Origin: an uncultured candidate division WPS-2 bacterium
GTDB taxonomy: Bacteria; Vulcanimicrobiota; Vulcanimicrobiia; Vulcanimicrobiales; Vulcanimicrobiaceae
Length of the DNA stretch: 64,000 nt
Assembly: GCA_937927945.1 (NCBI GenBank)
Contig: CALEYW010000043.1
Location: 124,001-188,000, forward strand
Direction of reading: 5' to 3'
Of the stretch, positions 17,212 to 25,750 are shown one piece after another. The notes below the pieces were generated by a model. It made no database searches, was not told the DNA's origin, and saw nothing but the letters and a program-made list of their open reading frames with translations. Every line of letters begins with the position of its first letter. Position 1 is the first letter of the stretch. The position numbers and the translations under genes are program-made.

Positions 17212-18212
17212 GGCGCCGTCCCGCGGACGCGTCGCCAGCCGCCGCGCAGCACGCGGTGCGCGCCGCGCCCAAGCCGGTTGTCGAGCACTGCGGCAGCGGC
17301 GAACCCGCAAGCCGCGATGGTGGAGCGTTGCAGCTCCCAACTCTTGACGAAGTACGTGCGGGCGTCGGCGAAGCGCGCCAACCGCAAGGCGTAGAGCGCG
17401 GCGCGGCGTAGCCGGACCGGCCGTTCTTGCGCCAGCAGCGTCGCCGCCTCGCGCGGATAGTCGTCCGGATGCGCGGCGGCTCGAGCGAAGACGCGCATTT
17501 CCCATTCGCCGTTGCGGATGGGGTCGACGGTGAGGTTGGCGCCATGCTTGTGGTAGGTCGAGAGAGGTTCCTCGACGACCGCCGCGGTCGAGTGCGCGAA
17601 CAGGCGCAACAGCAGATCGAGGTCCTCTGCCAACTGGAGCTCCTCGGCGAATCCGCCGCAGTCCAAGAAGGCGTCACGCCTCACCGCCAGCGCCGAGGTC
17701 GAGATGAACGCCAGCGAGCGGACGATGGCGCGAACCAGCGAGTGCCGATCGCAGCGCACGATCGCGGGCGCGCACGCGCGCCGATCGATCGTGCGATACT
17801 CCCGATCCGCCGCAAACCAGGACGGCACCGCTTCGGTCGGATCGTCGAGCGCGTAATCGGTGAACACGACCCGCACGTCGGGACAGATGCGCACCGCCTG
17901 CGCCATGCGCTCGAGTGCCCGCGGCGCCCACGTGTCGTCGGCGTCGAGGAACGCGATCCACGACGAGCGCAGCTCGCGCACGCCGCGGTTCCGCGCGGCG
18001 GAGGGCCCGGCGTTGGCCTGGCGCACGACGGTCGCGCCGTACCGGCTCGCGATCTCCGCGGTGCGGTCGTGCGAGCCGTCATCGACGACGACGACTTCGG
18101 CCGGCGCAAGCGTCTGCGCCGCGACGGACTCCAGCGCGCGCGCGAGGAACCGCTCCGCGTCGTACGCTGGGATGACCACGCCGAAGGCGGCCACGCCGGG
18201 GACGGCGTTCAC
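17208..18212 (-). CDS. Glycosyltransferase family 2 (GT-A)
   Basis: From a GTG at 18212 (GTGA overlap), the 334-residue protein has the GT-A fold: VVIPAYDAERFLARALESV, VVVDDGSHDRTAEIA, AGPSAARNRGV and the metal-binding DADD in AFLDADDTW. A later LQLAEDLDLLLRLF segment is the usual ED catalytic-base region. The C-terminal 90 residues are basic and helical. It is predicted to transfer a sugar from a nucleotide donor during repeat-unit assembly. Confidence 0.9.
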   Translation of the reverse strand: MNAVPGVAAFGVVIPAYDAERFLARALESVAAQTLAPAEVVVVDDGSHDRTAEIASRYGATVVRQANAGPSAARNRGVRELRSSWIAFLDADDTWAPRALERMAQAVRICPDVRVVFTDYALDDPTEAVPSWFAADREYRTIDRRACAPAIVRCDRHSLVRAIVRSLAFISTSALAVRRDAFLDCGGFAEELQLAEDLDLLLRLFAHSTAAVVEEPLSTYHKHGANLTVDPIRNGEWEMRVFARAAAHPDDYPREAATLLAQERPVRLRRAALYALRLARFADARTYFVKSWELQRSTIAACGFAAAAVLDNRLGRGAHRVLRGGWRRVRGTAP

Positions 18213-19153
18213 TTGACGCCCAGCATTGCCCGGTCGAGACGAGCGACCGCTGCGCGCATCCGGGTAAGCCGGGCGGCGACCGCGAGCGGGCCCAGCACCA
18301 AACCGCGCTTGTTGCGCAGCATCCACGGGCCCAACGCCGCGAGGCACGCGGCACGCTGCCCTCGGCTCAGCGGCGCGGCGCAGATCGAGCGCGCATACGA
18401 TGCCAGCCAGCGCCAGTGCGGTACCGCGTTGAGCACGTTGCTGCCGGCTGAGGTGTCGAACCACGCCGCGCGCTCGTCCAAGGTGTGGTTGGCGTTGACC
18501 GACGTCCCGGCGTGCCAACGCTCGAAGAACAGCACCTCGGGAATCTCCGCGATGCGGCCGCGCAGCGCGATGTCGCCGAGCAGCAGCATGTCGGCGCCGA
18601 TCACCGTGCGCAGTACGGGCGTCGCCTTCAAGACGTCGGCGCGGAACAATCCGAACACGGGATCGCACATCGACCCATCGTCGATGCAGGTCAGAAACCG
18701 CTTCCAGCGCGCGACCGGATCGCGTTGGTCGAGGACCAACGCGCTGCGGTGCTCGTCGATCGGCTGGCCTTGCTCGTCGATCCGGCACATCCGCGGATAT
18801 GCCAGTGCGATCCCCGGATCGGACTCCAGCACCGCTACACAGCGTTCGAGGTTGGTTGGTGAGAGGACGTCGTCGTGCGCGGCGTGGCGAATGTACCGCC
18901 CGCGCGAGCGCTCCGTCACGCGATTGTAGTTGTACGCCGCGCCGCGATTGACCGCACCGCGTTCGTAGCGGATTCGCTCGTCGCGCGCCGCGTACTCCCG
19001 CACGATGCGCTCGGTTCCGTCGGTGGAGGCGTTGTCGCACACGATCAGCTCGAAATCCGCAAACGTTTGCGCGAGGATCGATTCGATCGCTTCCCGGATG
19101 AACCGTTCGCCGTTATACACCGGCAGACCGATCGAAACCAGTGGTACGTTCAC
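18209..19153 (-). CDS. Glycosyltransferase family 2 (GT-A)
   Basis: The GTG at 19153 starts a 314-residue enzyme with SIGLPVYNGERFIREAIES, IVCDNASTDGTERI and RHAAHDDVLSP, in which the HDD takes the DxD position. It is the first gene of a four-gene glycosyltransferase run in which each start overlaps the previous stop by four bases. The upstream 215 bases are shared with the divergent polymerase gene and include the recurrent leader motif, which is in sense orientation for the polymerase and not for this gene. Confidence 0.9.
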   Translation of the reverse strand: MNVPLVSIGLPVYNGERFIREAIESILAQTFADFELIVCDNASTDGTERIVREYAARDERIRYERGAVNRGAAYNYNRVTERSRGRYIRHAAHDDVLSPTNLERCVAVLESDPGIALAYPRMCRIDEQGQPIDEHRSALVLDQRDPVARWKRFLTCIDDGSMCDPVFGLFRADVLKATPVLRTVIGADMLLLGDIALRGRIAEIPEVLFFERWHAGTSVNANHTLDERAAWFDTSAGSNVLNAVPHWRWLASYARSICAAPLSRGQRAACLAALGPWMLRNKRGLVLGPLAVAARLTRMRAAVARLDRAMLGVK

Positions 19154-19180
19154 GCGGATGAGTGTACCGGAGGCGCCGCG

Positions 19181-19266
19181 GCGCCGAGCCCGCCCTGGGC
19201 CACGTCACAATGGTCCGGAAGTCCTCTGCCGCTCGAGGTCCTCACCCCACGGGACCGGCGCTCCTA
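19181..19266 (+). promoter_or_regulatory. Copy of the recurrent polysaccharide leader motif, upstream of the polymerase gene
   Basis: This region holds GGAAGTCCT (19217-19225), then CTCGAGGTCCTCA, then GGGACCGGCGCTCCTA (19251-19266). The last 16-mer is repeated exactly on the minus strand at 24521-24506, ahead of the aminotransferase gene. The GGAAGTCC core is shared with copies ahead of rfbF and wzx and the copy at 31483-31492. All copies point toward the gene that follows. Confidence 0.45.
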
Positions 19267-19368
19267 CAAGACCCAAGGCGCGGAAGCGTAGCCTGAGAAC
19301 CATGCGCGAGTCCCGCGTCCCGTGACGCTCAAAGAGCACAACTCCACCGAGGGTGGGGCCCGCCGCAC

Positions 19369-20868
19369 GTGATCGCCGCCGTACCGCTGCCGGCGCGCCG
19401 GCTCTTGATCGTCCTCGCCGCGGCGTCGCCGTTCATCGGCGCCGTCGCTCTCGCTCCGCGCACGGGCGTTTCCCTGGTTCTGGCCTTGGAGATGCTGGCA
19501 GGACCGGTCGCCGTAGCGACCTGGCTGATCCTGACGCGCCCCACGGCGACGTTGGTCGCGCTCTACATCGGCCTCGCGCCAGTCGATTTTCTGCTCAGCT
19601 TCAGCGGCGGCTTCACGATCACGCGATTGATCGGAATGGCCGCGGTCGGGGCGCTGCTGTTCGGACTGCTCGCGCGCGGCGCGAACCGCACGCTGCCCGG
19701 CGGCGTCGTGGCATGGCTTGCCGCGCTTACGTGGATGGTCGTGACGCTGATGTGGTCGGGCGATCCACCGAAGACGATCGAGCGGCTGATCTCGACCGGG
19801 CTTCCGCTCCTGATCGTCACGCTCGTAGCGCTGTCCAAGATCGAGCGCAAGGACGTGGAAGCGCTGTTCGTCGCCACCGTCGGCGTGGCCGCGGCGATCT
19901 CGGCGTACGCCGTCATCGCCCACCCGCCGGCGCCGTCGAAATTCACCGGCGAAAACGCCGCCCGCCTCTGGCTCTCCAACAACGGTGCCTCCATCGATCC
20001 CAACGGCCTCGCCTTCTCACTGTTGACTCCGCTCGCCGTCGCCTTGGCCGCCGCGCTCGGTTCGGGATCCCGCTTCTGGCGGATCGCCGGCTTCGTCGCG
20101 GCACCGTTCATCGCGGCCGCCGTCCTTGCGACCGAGTCGCGCGGCGGGCTGCTCGGCATGGCTGCGGTCCTCATCTGGATGACGCTGCGCTCGCGCAACC
20201 GGCTCATCGCGGGCGGCATCTTGGCCGCCGGCCTGGTGGTGAGCGTCGTTCAGGGAGGCGCGTGGTCGCGGCTGTTCTCGCATTCCGGCACCGACGCCGA
20301 GGGCGCAGGCCGGTTGCCGATCTGGGAGACCGGCGTGCTCGCGTTCAAGAATCACTGGCTGATCGGGAACGGCTACGGCGCGTTTACCGACGCATTCAAC
20401 CAAGCGTATCTCCAGGTGCCGCATCATTTCCACATCGGCTGGTCGCGTGAAGCGCACAACATCGTCCTGGCGTCTTTCGTCGAGCTCGGCGTCTTCGGCG
20501 GAGCACTCGTGCTCTACGCGTGGTGGCGCCAGTTCCGCCAGCTGCGGACGATCTCGCCCGAGGATCCCGACGCGTGGTTGCGCGTCGCTCTCGAAGCCTC
20601 GATCCTGAGCGTGTTCATCACCGGCTTCTTCCTCGACATCCTCGTGCTCAAGCCGGCCTGGGTGGCGCCGATCCTCATCGCCGCCGTCTGGGCGATGCGT
20701 AGCGCGAGCGGCGCGCAAGTCCGAGCCCGCACGCAAGCCGCGCGCGTCAGCGTTTGGACGTCCGCGACGACCGACGTCGCCGGCCCCACCAACCACGGCT
20801 CGACGCCGACCGCGACGCCGCGACTCGCCGAGGTCATCGGCGCGTCGAGTCGGGCGCCGAACATCTGA
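19369..20868 (+). CDS. O-antigen ligase/Wzy-type polymerase
   Basis: The 499-residue protein starts at GTG 19369 and has about ten to twelve hydrophobic segments. A large extracytoplasmic loop contains GRLPIWETGVLAFKNHWLIG, then PHHFHIGWSREAHN, which is the Wzy_C/O-antigen ligase (PF04932) arrangement with the conserved His (EAHN). The C-terminal 75 residues are hydrophilic with a Ser/Thr/Ala-rich tail. With wzx, wza-like and wzc-like genes nearby it is the most likely repeat-unit polymerase of this locus; ligase activity cannot be excluded from sequence. It is flanked by genes on the other strand, so it has its own promoter. Confidence 0.88.
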   Translation: MIAAVPLPARRLLIVLAAASPFIGAVALAPRTGVSLVLALEMLAGPVAVATWLILTRPTATLVALYIGLAPVDFLLSFSGGFTITRLIGMAAVGALLFGLLARGANRTLPGGVVAWLAALTWMVVTLMWSGDPPKTIERLISTGLPLLIVTLVALSKIERKDVEALFVATVGVAAAISAYAVIAHPPAPSKFTGENAARLWLSNNGASIDPNGLAFSLLTPLAVALAAALGSGSRFWRIAGFVAAPFIAAAVLATESRGGLLGMAAVLIWMTLRSRNRLIAGGILAAGLVVSVVQGGAWSRLFSHSGTDAEGAGRLPIWETGVLAFKNHWLIGNGYGAFTDAFNQAYLQVPHHFHIGWSREAHNIVLASFVELGVFGGALVLYAWWRQFRQLRTISPEDPDAWLRVALEASILSVFITGFFLDILVLKPAWVAPILIAAVWAMRSASGAQVRARTQAARVSVWTSATTDVAGPTNHGSTPTATPRLAEVIGASSRAPNI

Positions 20869-20943
20869 CCGGCAAATCCGCTTACGGTGCGCCGTCGAAT
20901 AGGAACGTGACGGCGGTCCCCGTCACCACCGTCATGCGATCGC

Positions 20944-21936
20944 CTAGCGCAGACGACGCACGGCGTTGCGCGCCGACGCCTCGGCCAGGCCGATCCCGTA
21001 ACCGGCGTGAAGCGCCGTGAACGCCGCGACGATGCGGGCGGCAGTCGCCGCATTCTTTGAGGCGGCGAACGCCGCAATCGTCGCTCCGGCAGCGTAGGCG
21101 GCGATCGCGCCGGCGAAGCCGATCCGTGCCGCCGGCGAGAACGGTGCTGCGAGGGCGAGCGCCGCGATACCGGCCAGTGCTGCTGACGGCGCGAGATGGT
21201 GCGGCCGCAAGAACGCCGGATGCTTCGTTGCCACGGCAACACGGGCGCGGCCGTAGTTCCGGTACTGCCGGAATGCCGCCGACCACGTCGGGCGCGTCGC
21301 GTAGGCCAGCCGGATCGCCCGGTCGCGCACGATCCGCAGACCCGCTTCGCGCAACCGCCAGTTGAGCTCCTCATCCTCGCCGAACTGCATCGTCGCGTCG
21401 AAGCTGCCGACCCGCTCGAGCGCACTTCGCCGGTAGATTCCGCACTGGACGGAGGAGACCTCGGCGCGCTCGCGACCGTCGGCATAACCACTAGCGCCAA
21501 CGCCGTAGCATGACGCGCGCGCGTGAGCGACGCCCTCGCCGAACGGCGTCGTTCCGAACTGTTCGGGCTGACCGCCGGTACAGGCCACATCGTCGTTCGC
21601 CGGTTCGTCGAGCACCGCGAGCGCGCGCTCGATGAAATCGTCAGCGACGAACGTACGTGCGTCGACTTTCGCCACGAACGGCCGGTGCGTGCGCTCGAGG
21701 GCAACGTTCAACGCTGCCGGCAGCGTTCGCGGCACGCCGTCGGCTATGACCGTGAGACGTCCGTCGCCCGCTGCTCGCGCGCGGAGGATCGATACCGTGG
21801 CGTCGCGCGAACCGCCGTCGACGACCGTGACGGCGACCGGCACCGTCTGCCGCAACGCGGCGTCGAGCGCCTCGCCGATATCGCGCTCTTCGTTCAACGT
21901 CGACATCACGATGTCGACCCGCGCGGCGTCGTTCAC
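20944..21936 (-). CDS. Membrane glycosyltransferase family 2
   Basis: A GTG at 21936 overlaps the sugar transferase stop by four bases. The 330-residue product has an N-terminal GT-A domain (VDIVMSTLNEERDIGEAL, VVDGGSRDATVS, AKVDARTFV, FGEDEELNWRL) and three or four C-terminal membrane helices from about residue 225. This pattern is typical of succinoglycan-type ExoA glycosyltransferases. It is the last gene of the run that begins with the aminotransferase and probably adds an early sugar to the lipid-linked intermediate. Confidence 0.88.
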   Translation of the reverse strand: MNDAARVDIVMSTLNEERDIGEALDAALRQTVPVAVTVVDGGSRDATVSILRARAAGDGRLTVIADGVPRTLPAALNVALERTHRPFVAKVDARTFVADDFIERALAVLDEPANDDVACTGGQPEQFGTTPFGEGVAHARASCYGVGASGYADGRERAEVSSVQCGIYRRSALERVGSFDATMQFGEDEELNWRLREAGLRIVRDRAIRLAYATRPTWSAAFRQYRNYGRARVAVATKHPAFLRPHHLAPSAALAGIAALALAAPFSPAARIGFAGAIAAYAAGATIAAFAASKNAATAARIVAAFTALHAGYGIGLAEASARNAVRRLR

Positions 21937-23321
21937 GGCGCGCGGTGGAACAGGAACTCGGCCGCCGTCTTCGCGACGATCGAGAGGTCCATGAACATTC
22001 CCCAGTGGTCGACGTAGAACAAGTCGTGCCGCAGCACGTCCGCGACGTCGTCGGGCGTCAGGAGCCGCTCGAGATAGAGCTGCGACCAGCCGGTGATGCC
22101 CGGCTTGACCAGATGGCGATCGGCGTAGCGGGGCACCTCGCGTTCGAAGCGCTCCACGTACTCGGGCAGCTCCGGTCGCGGCCCGACGACGGACATCTCG
22201 CCGCGCAGGACGTTGATCAGCTGCGGGAGCTCGTCGATGCTGAACCGGCGGAGCACGGCGCCGACGCGCGTGATCCGCGGGTCGGCGCGCGTCGCCCAGT
22301 CGCCGGCGCGGCCGTGGCCGGCGACCATCGAGCGGAACTTGAGCATCTCGAAGGGGATTCCGTCCAGGCCGATACGCCGCTGCCGGAAGAGCACCGGCCG
22401 CCCCGTCTCGAGCACGATCGCCGCCGCGGCAATCGCCATCACCGGCGCCGTCGCCACCAGCAAGCAGCCCGCGACCCCCACGTCGACGGCGCGCTTCGCA
22501 AACGCCGCGTAGGCCGTCCGCACGCGCAACGGGCGCGCGGCGAGGACCGTCTGCCGGCCGACCGCGCGAGCCGCGAACCCATAGGTGCCGCCGCGCAGCG
22601 CCGCCGGTGCGACGGCGACCGTGACGTTGACGGCGCGCGCGCGCTCGATCAGCCGCGTCATCACCGTGGCCGGCGGGATCGCAGAGAGGTACAGCGACTC
22701 GCAGGTCAGCGCCGCGCATCGTTCGACCAGCGCATCGACGGCGGCCACGTCATCGATTGCCGCGTCGACGCCGAACACCGCCGCGTCGGGGCCCAGCTCC
22801 AGCGCCCGCGCCAGCGACGTCACCTCGTCGGGAGCGGCGGCGATCGCGATCCGCCGCGGATTCGCCGCGGCGGCGCGCGCTCGCGCGGCGTGCGCGAGCG
22901 CGCGGCCGCCCCCGACCAGCACCACGGCGACCAGCGCCGCGAACACGAGCACGAAGCGCGAGCTGTTCAGCGTCGGCACGACCGTGAACAGCACCAGCTG
23001 CGGGACGATGCCGAGCAGGAGCGCGGTCGTCACGATGTAGATCTCGTCGCGCACCGTCATCGCGAAGGAAAAGCGATAGAGGCCGATCCGCTCGAACAGC
23101 ATGACCCACAGCGCGACGAACACGACCGGCGCCGCGACGAACTGATGGGTGAGCGCGAGCGGCGAGAACGTGCGGTACTCGACGATCTCCGCCGCGTACG
23201 CCGCGACGACGAAGAGCAGCGTGTCGCGCACGGCGAGCGCCCAGGCCTCGCGCGCCTCGAACGTGCGGCCGCTGGTCGAACGGACCGAACGCGCGACGCC
23301 GGCAGAGGCGAGCGCGCTCAT
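21933..23321 (-). CDS. Polyprenyl-phosphate sugar-1-phosphate transferase (WbaP/WcaJ-like)
   Basis: The 462-residue protein has four to five N-terminal membrane segments, a CoA-binding-like middle domain, a further membrane helix (KRAVDVGVAGCLLVATAPVM) and the catalytic bac_transf domain: VLFRQRRIGLDGIPFEMLKF, RRFSIDELPQLINVL, MSVVGPRPELPEYV and VKPGITGWSQL. It loads the first sugar-1-phosphate onto undecaprenyl phosphate and so starts repeat-unit synthesis. Both ends overlap neighbouring genes by ATGA or GTGA. The donor sugar is not deducible with certainty. Confidence 0.93.
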   Translation of the reverse strand: MSALASAGVARSVRSTSGRTFEAREAWALAVRDTLLFVVAAYAAEIVEYRTFSPLALTHQFVAAPVVFVALWVMLFERIGLYRFSFAMTVRDEIYIVTTALLLGIVPQLVLFTVVPTLNSSRFVLVFAALVAVVLVGGGRALAHAARARAAAANPRRIAIAAAPDEVTSLARALELGPDAAVFGVDAAIDDVAAVDALVERCAALTCESLYLSAIPPATVMTRLIERARAVNVTVAVAPAALRGGTYGFAARAVGRQTVLAARPLRVRTAYAAFAKRAVDVGVAGCLLVATAPVMAIAAAAIVLETGRPVLFRQRRIGLDGIPFEMLKFRSMVAGHGRAGDWATRADPRITRVGAVLRRFSIDELPQLINVLRGEMSVVGPRPELPEYVERFEREVPRYADRHLVKPGITGWSQLYLERLLTPDDVADVLRHDLFYVDHWGMFMDLSIVAKTAAEFLFHRAP

Positions 23322-24472
23322 GCCACGCGCTCGGGAACGTGCTGCGCGAACGCGGTCACCGCGTCGAGCACGTCCTCGACGTCGTTGTCGCGCATCCGCG
23401 GATAGAGCGGCAGCGAAACCAGCTCCGGCCACGCCTTCTCGGTCTCGGGGAGATCGTACGCTCCGCCCGCATATGCGGTGAACAGGTGCGAGGGGATGTA
23501 GTGAACGCTCGTCCCGATGCGCGCCGCGTGGAGCCATTCGATGAACGCGTCCCGGCGGCCGTCGTCGACGGCGACCGGAAAGAAGCACCAGCTGTGAACG
23601 TCGCGCGGTCCCATGCGGCCGAGCGCGGCCGGCGTAACCCCCGAGATCGCCGCAAGCCCGCTCCGGTAGCGCTCCGCGATCGCCTGCCGGCGCGCTTGCA
23701 TCGTATCGAGCTTGTCGAGCTGCGCGAGGCACAAGCTCGCGGCGATGTCGGTCAGGTTGTACTTGAAGCCCGTGACGGTGACGTCATAGCGCCACGACCC
23801 GCCGTCGGTATAGCGCTTCCAGGCGTCGCGATCCATCCCGTGCAGCGCGAGCAGACGGATGCGATCGGCGAGCTCGTCGTCGTCGGTGACGACGAGACCG
23901 CCCTCACCGGCGGTCACGTTCTTGGTCGCGTATAGGCTGAACACCGCGCAGTCGGCGTCGCTTCCGGGCCAGCATCCTTCGTCGAGCGTGCCGATCCCGA
24001 GCGCCGCGTCCTCGATCACGCGCAGGCCGCGCGCGCGCGCATAGGCCGCGATCCCGGCACCGCCGACGGGCCGCCCGGCGTACGGCATCGTCACGATCGC
24101 GCGCGTTCGCGGCGTCACCGCAGCGACGATCGTGCGTACGCTCACGCAGAGCGTGTCCGGCTCGACGTCGCAGAACACCGGCACCGCGCCGCAGTGGCGC
24201 ACGCAATGCGCCGCGGCGACGAAGGACAATGAAGGAAGCACGACCTCGTCACCGGGTCCGATCCCGTACGCGACCAGCGCCGTGTGGATGCCGGCAGTCG
24301 CGCTGTTGAGCGCGATCGCGTGGCGGCGGCCGCCGAGCGCGGCGAAGCGCTCCTCCAGCTCCCGCACCCGGGGGCCGGTCGTGAGCCAATCGCGACGCAA
24401 CGACGAGACGACGTTGTCGACCTCGTGCTGATCCAGCGTCGGTCGGCAATACGGTAAGAAGGCGTCGCGCAT
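23318..24472 (-). CDS. DegT/DnrJ/EryC1-family sugar aminotransferase
   Basis: This 384-residue PLP enzyme has the family pattern: PYCRPTLDQHEVDNVVSSL, LNSATAGIHTAL, PSLSFVAAAHCV, the PLP-contacting Asp156 in VIEDAALGIG, and the Schiff-base Lys184 in SLYATKNVTAGEGG. It aminates a keto-sugar nucleotide. The CapD-like dehydratase just upstream would make a 4-keto-6-deoxy sugar, so a 4-amino-4,6-dideoxyhexose is the natural prediction. It opens the run with the sugar transferase and the glycosyltransferase and overlaps the former by four bases. Confidence 0.92.
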   Translation of the reverse strand: MRDAFLPYCRPTLDQHEVDNVVSSLRRDWLTTGPRVRELEERFAALGGRRHAIALNSATAGIHTALVAYGIGPGDEVVLPSLSFVAAAHCVRHCGAVPVFCDVEPDTLCVSVRTIVAAVTPRTRAIVTMPYAGRPVGGAGIAAYARARGLRVIEDAALGIGTLDEGCWPGSDADCAVFSLYATKNVTAGEGGLVVTDDDELADRIRLLALHGMDRDAWKRYTDGGSWRYDVTVTGFKYNLTDIAASLCLAQLDKLDTMQARRQAIAERYRSGLAAISGVTPAALGRMGPRDVHSWCFFPVAVDDGRRDAFIEWLHAARIGTSVHYIPSHLFTAYAGGAYDLPETEKAWPELVSLPLYPRMRDNDVEDVLDAVTAFAQHVPERVA

Positions 24473-24505
24473 AGGCCGAGCATAGAGCGCGGCCGGGCAC
24501 GGCGT

Positions 24506-24521
24506 TAGGAGCGCCGGTCCC
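24506..24521 (-). promoter_or_regulatory. 16-base sequence shared with the polymerase leader
   Basis: Within the 63-base gap ahead of the aminotransferase gene, the minus strand reads GGGACCGGCGCTCCTA, identical to 19251-19266 on the plus strand. Both copies face the downstream gene. It may be a shared promoter or regulator site; neither a consensus -10 nor a T-run is evident. Confidence 0.4.
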
Positions 24522-24535
24522 CGCCCGCTGGGACC

Positions 24536-25750
24536 TTACGCGATGGCCAGACGCGCCCGCAGATCGGGCCGGAACGACGGCACGAGCGCCGCCAGTCCGG
24601 CGACGAGCGCATCGGCGTCGTCGCGCCGTGACGCCGCGATCAGCGTTTCGAGGCGCCGCTCGAACGCGGCGTAGTCCAGGCGTTGCTGCACGGCGACGCG
24701 GACGCGGTCCGCGCTCGATGCCGTGAGGCCTTCCTCGGCGGTGAGCAGCTCCTCGTACAGTTTCTCACCCGGGCGCAAACCCGTCTCGACGATCGGAATC
24801 TCGCGATACGGAATGCGACCCATCGCGCGGATGAGCCGCTCGGCAACGGTCAAGATCGCGACCGGTTCACCCATGTCGAGCACGCAGACGCTGCCGTCGC
24901 GGGCGGTCGATGCCGCAACGAGCACGAGCGAGACCGCCTCCGGAATCGTCATGAAGTAGCGGGTCATCGCCTTGTCGGTGATGGTGACCGGGCCGCCGGC
25001 CGCGATCTGGCGCGCGAAGACCGGCACGACGCTGCCGCGGCTTCCCAGCACGTTGCCGAAGCGTACGCAGACGAACTCGGTCGACGACTGCGCGTCGAAC
25101 GACTGGCAGATCGTCTCCGCGACCCGCTTGGTCGCGCCCATCACGCTGGTCGGGTTGACCGCTTTGTCGGTCGAGATCATCACGAACTTCGCGACGCGCG
25201 CTGCCGCCGCAGCCATCGCGAGCACGCGCGTGCCGAGCACGTTGTTGCGGACGGCCTCGCCGATGTTGTCCTCGCAGATCGGGACGTGCTTGTGCGCGGC
25301 GGCGTGGAAGACGACCTGCGGACGCTCGCGGGCGAAGACCGCGCGCACGCGCGCGGCGTCGGCCACGTCGGCGAGCACGACTTGGATGCGTTCGCGCCGC
25401 ACGCCGCTCGCGAGCAGCCGCTGATGCAGTTCGAAGAGCGAGTTCTCGCCGTGACCGAGCACGACCAGACGACGCGGAGCGAAGGCCGCGATCTGCCGGC
25501 ACAGCTCGCTGCCGATCGAGCCGCCTGCACCGGTCACCAAGACGTCCGCGCCGCCGATCCAGCGGCGCGCTTCACTCGTGTCGGCGAGCTGCAGCGGACG
25601 CCCGAGCAGTTCCTCCGCGGCGACGTTCTCGAACGGGCGCAGCACGCGCACCGGCCGTGCGGTGCGACGGCCGAACGCGTAGGAGGCCGCGCAGCCGGCC
25701 AGGGCGGCCGCGCCCGCACCGGCTTCGGCCAGGACGGCGAGCTCGTTCAC
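24536..25750 (-). CDS. CapD/WbpM-like nucleotide-sugar 4,6-dehydratase, short form
   Basis: GTG 25750 overlaps the dehydrogenase stop (GTGA). The 404-residue protein has the second half of the WbpM architecture: VLVTGAGGSIGSELCRQI (71-88), HAAAHKHVPICED, and the catalytic stretch ISTDKAVNPTSVMGATKR, where Met takes the usual Tyr place as in the UDP-GlcNAc 4,6-dehydratase group and Lys208 is kept. RYFMTIPEAVSLVL and GLRPGEKLYEELL complete the signature. The four-helix membrane region and first Rossmann domain of full-length WbpM are missing; only one short hydrophobic segment remains (about 8-28). It probably makes the 4-keto sugar used by the aminotransferase. Confidence 0.9.
   Translation of the reverse strand: MNELAVLAEAGAGAAALAGCAASYAFGRRTARPVRVLRPFENVAAEELLGRPLQLADTSEARRWIGGADVLVTGAGGSIGSELCRQIAAFAPRRLVVLGHGENSLFELHQRLLASGVRRERIQVVLADVADAARVRAVFARERPQVVFHAAAHKHVPICEDNIGEAVRNNVLGTRVLAMAAAAARVAKFVMISTDKAVNPTSVMGATKRVAETICQSFDAQSSTEFVCVRFGNVLGSRGSVVPVFARQIAAGGPVTITDKAMTRYFMTIPEAVSLVLVAASTARDGSVCVLDMGEPVAILTVAERLIRAMGRIPYREIPIVETGLRPGEKLYEELLTAEEGLTASSADRVRVAVQQRLDYAAFERRLETLIAASRRDDADALVAGLAALVPSFRPDLRARLAIA

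Noticed and set aside
21945..23405. 486-codon plus-strand frame opposite the sugar transferase gene
   Set aside because: Antisense shadow of a clear bac_transf-domain gene; Arg/Asp/His-rich with no family motif.
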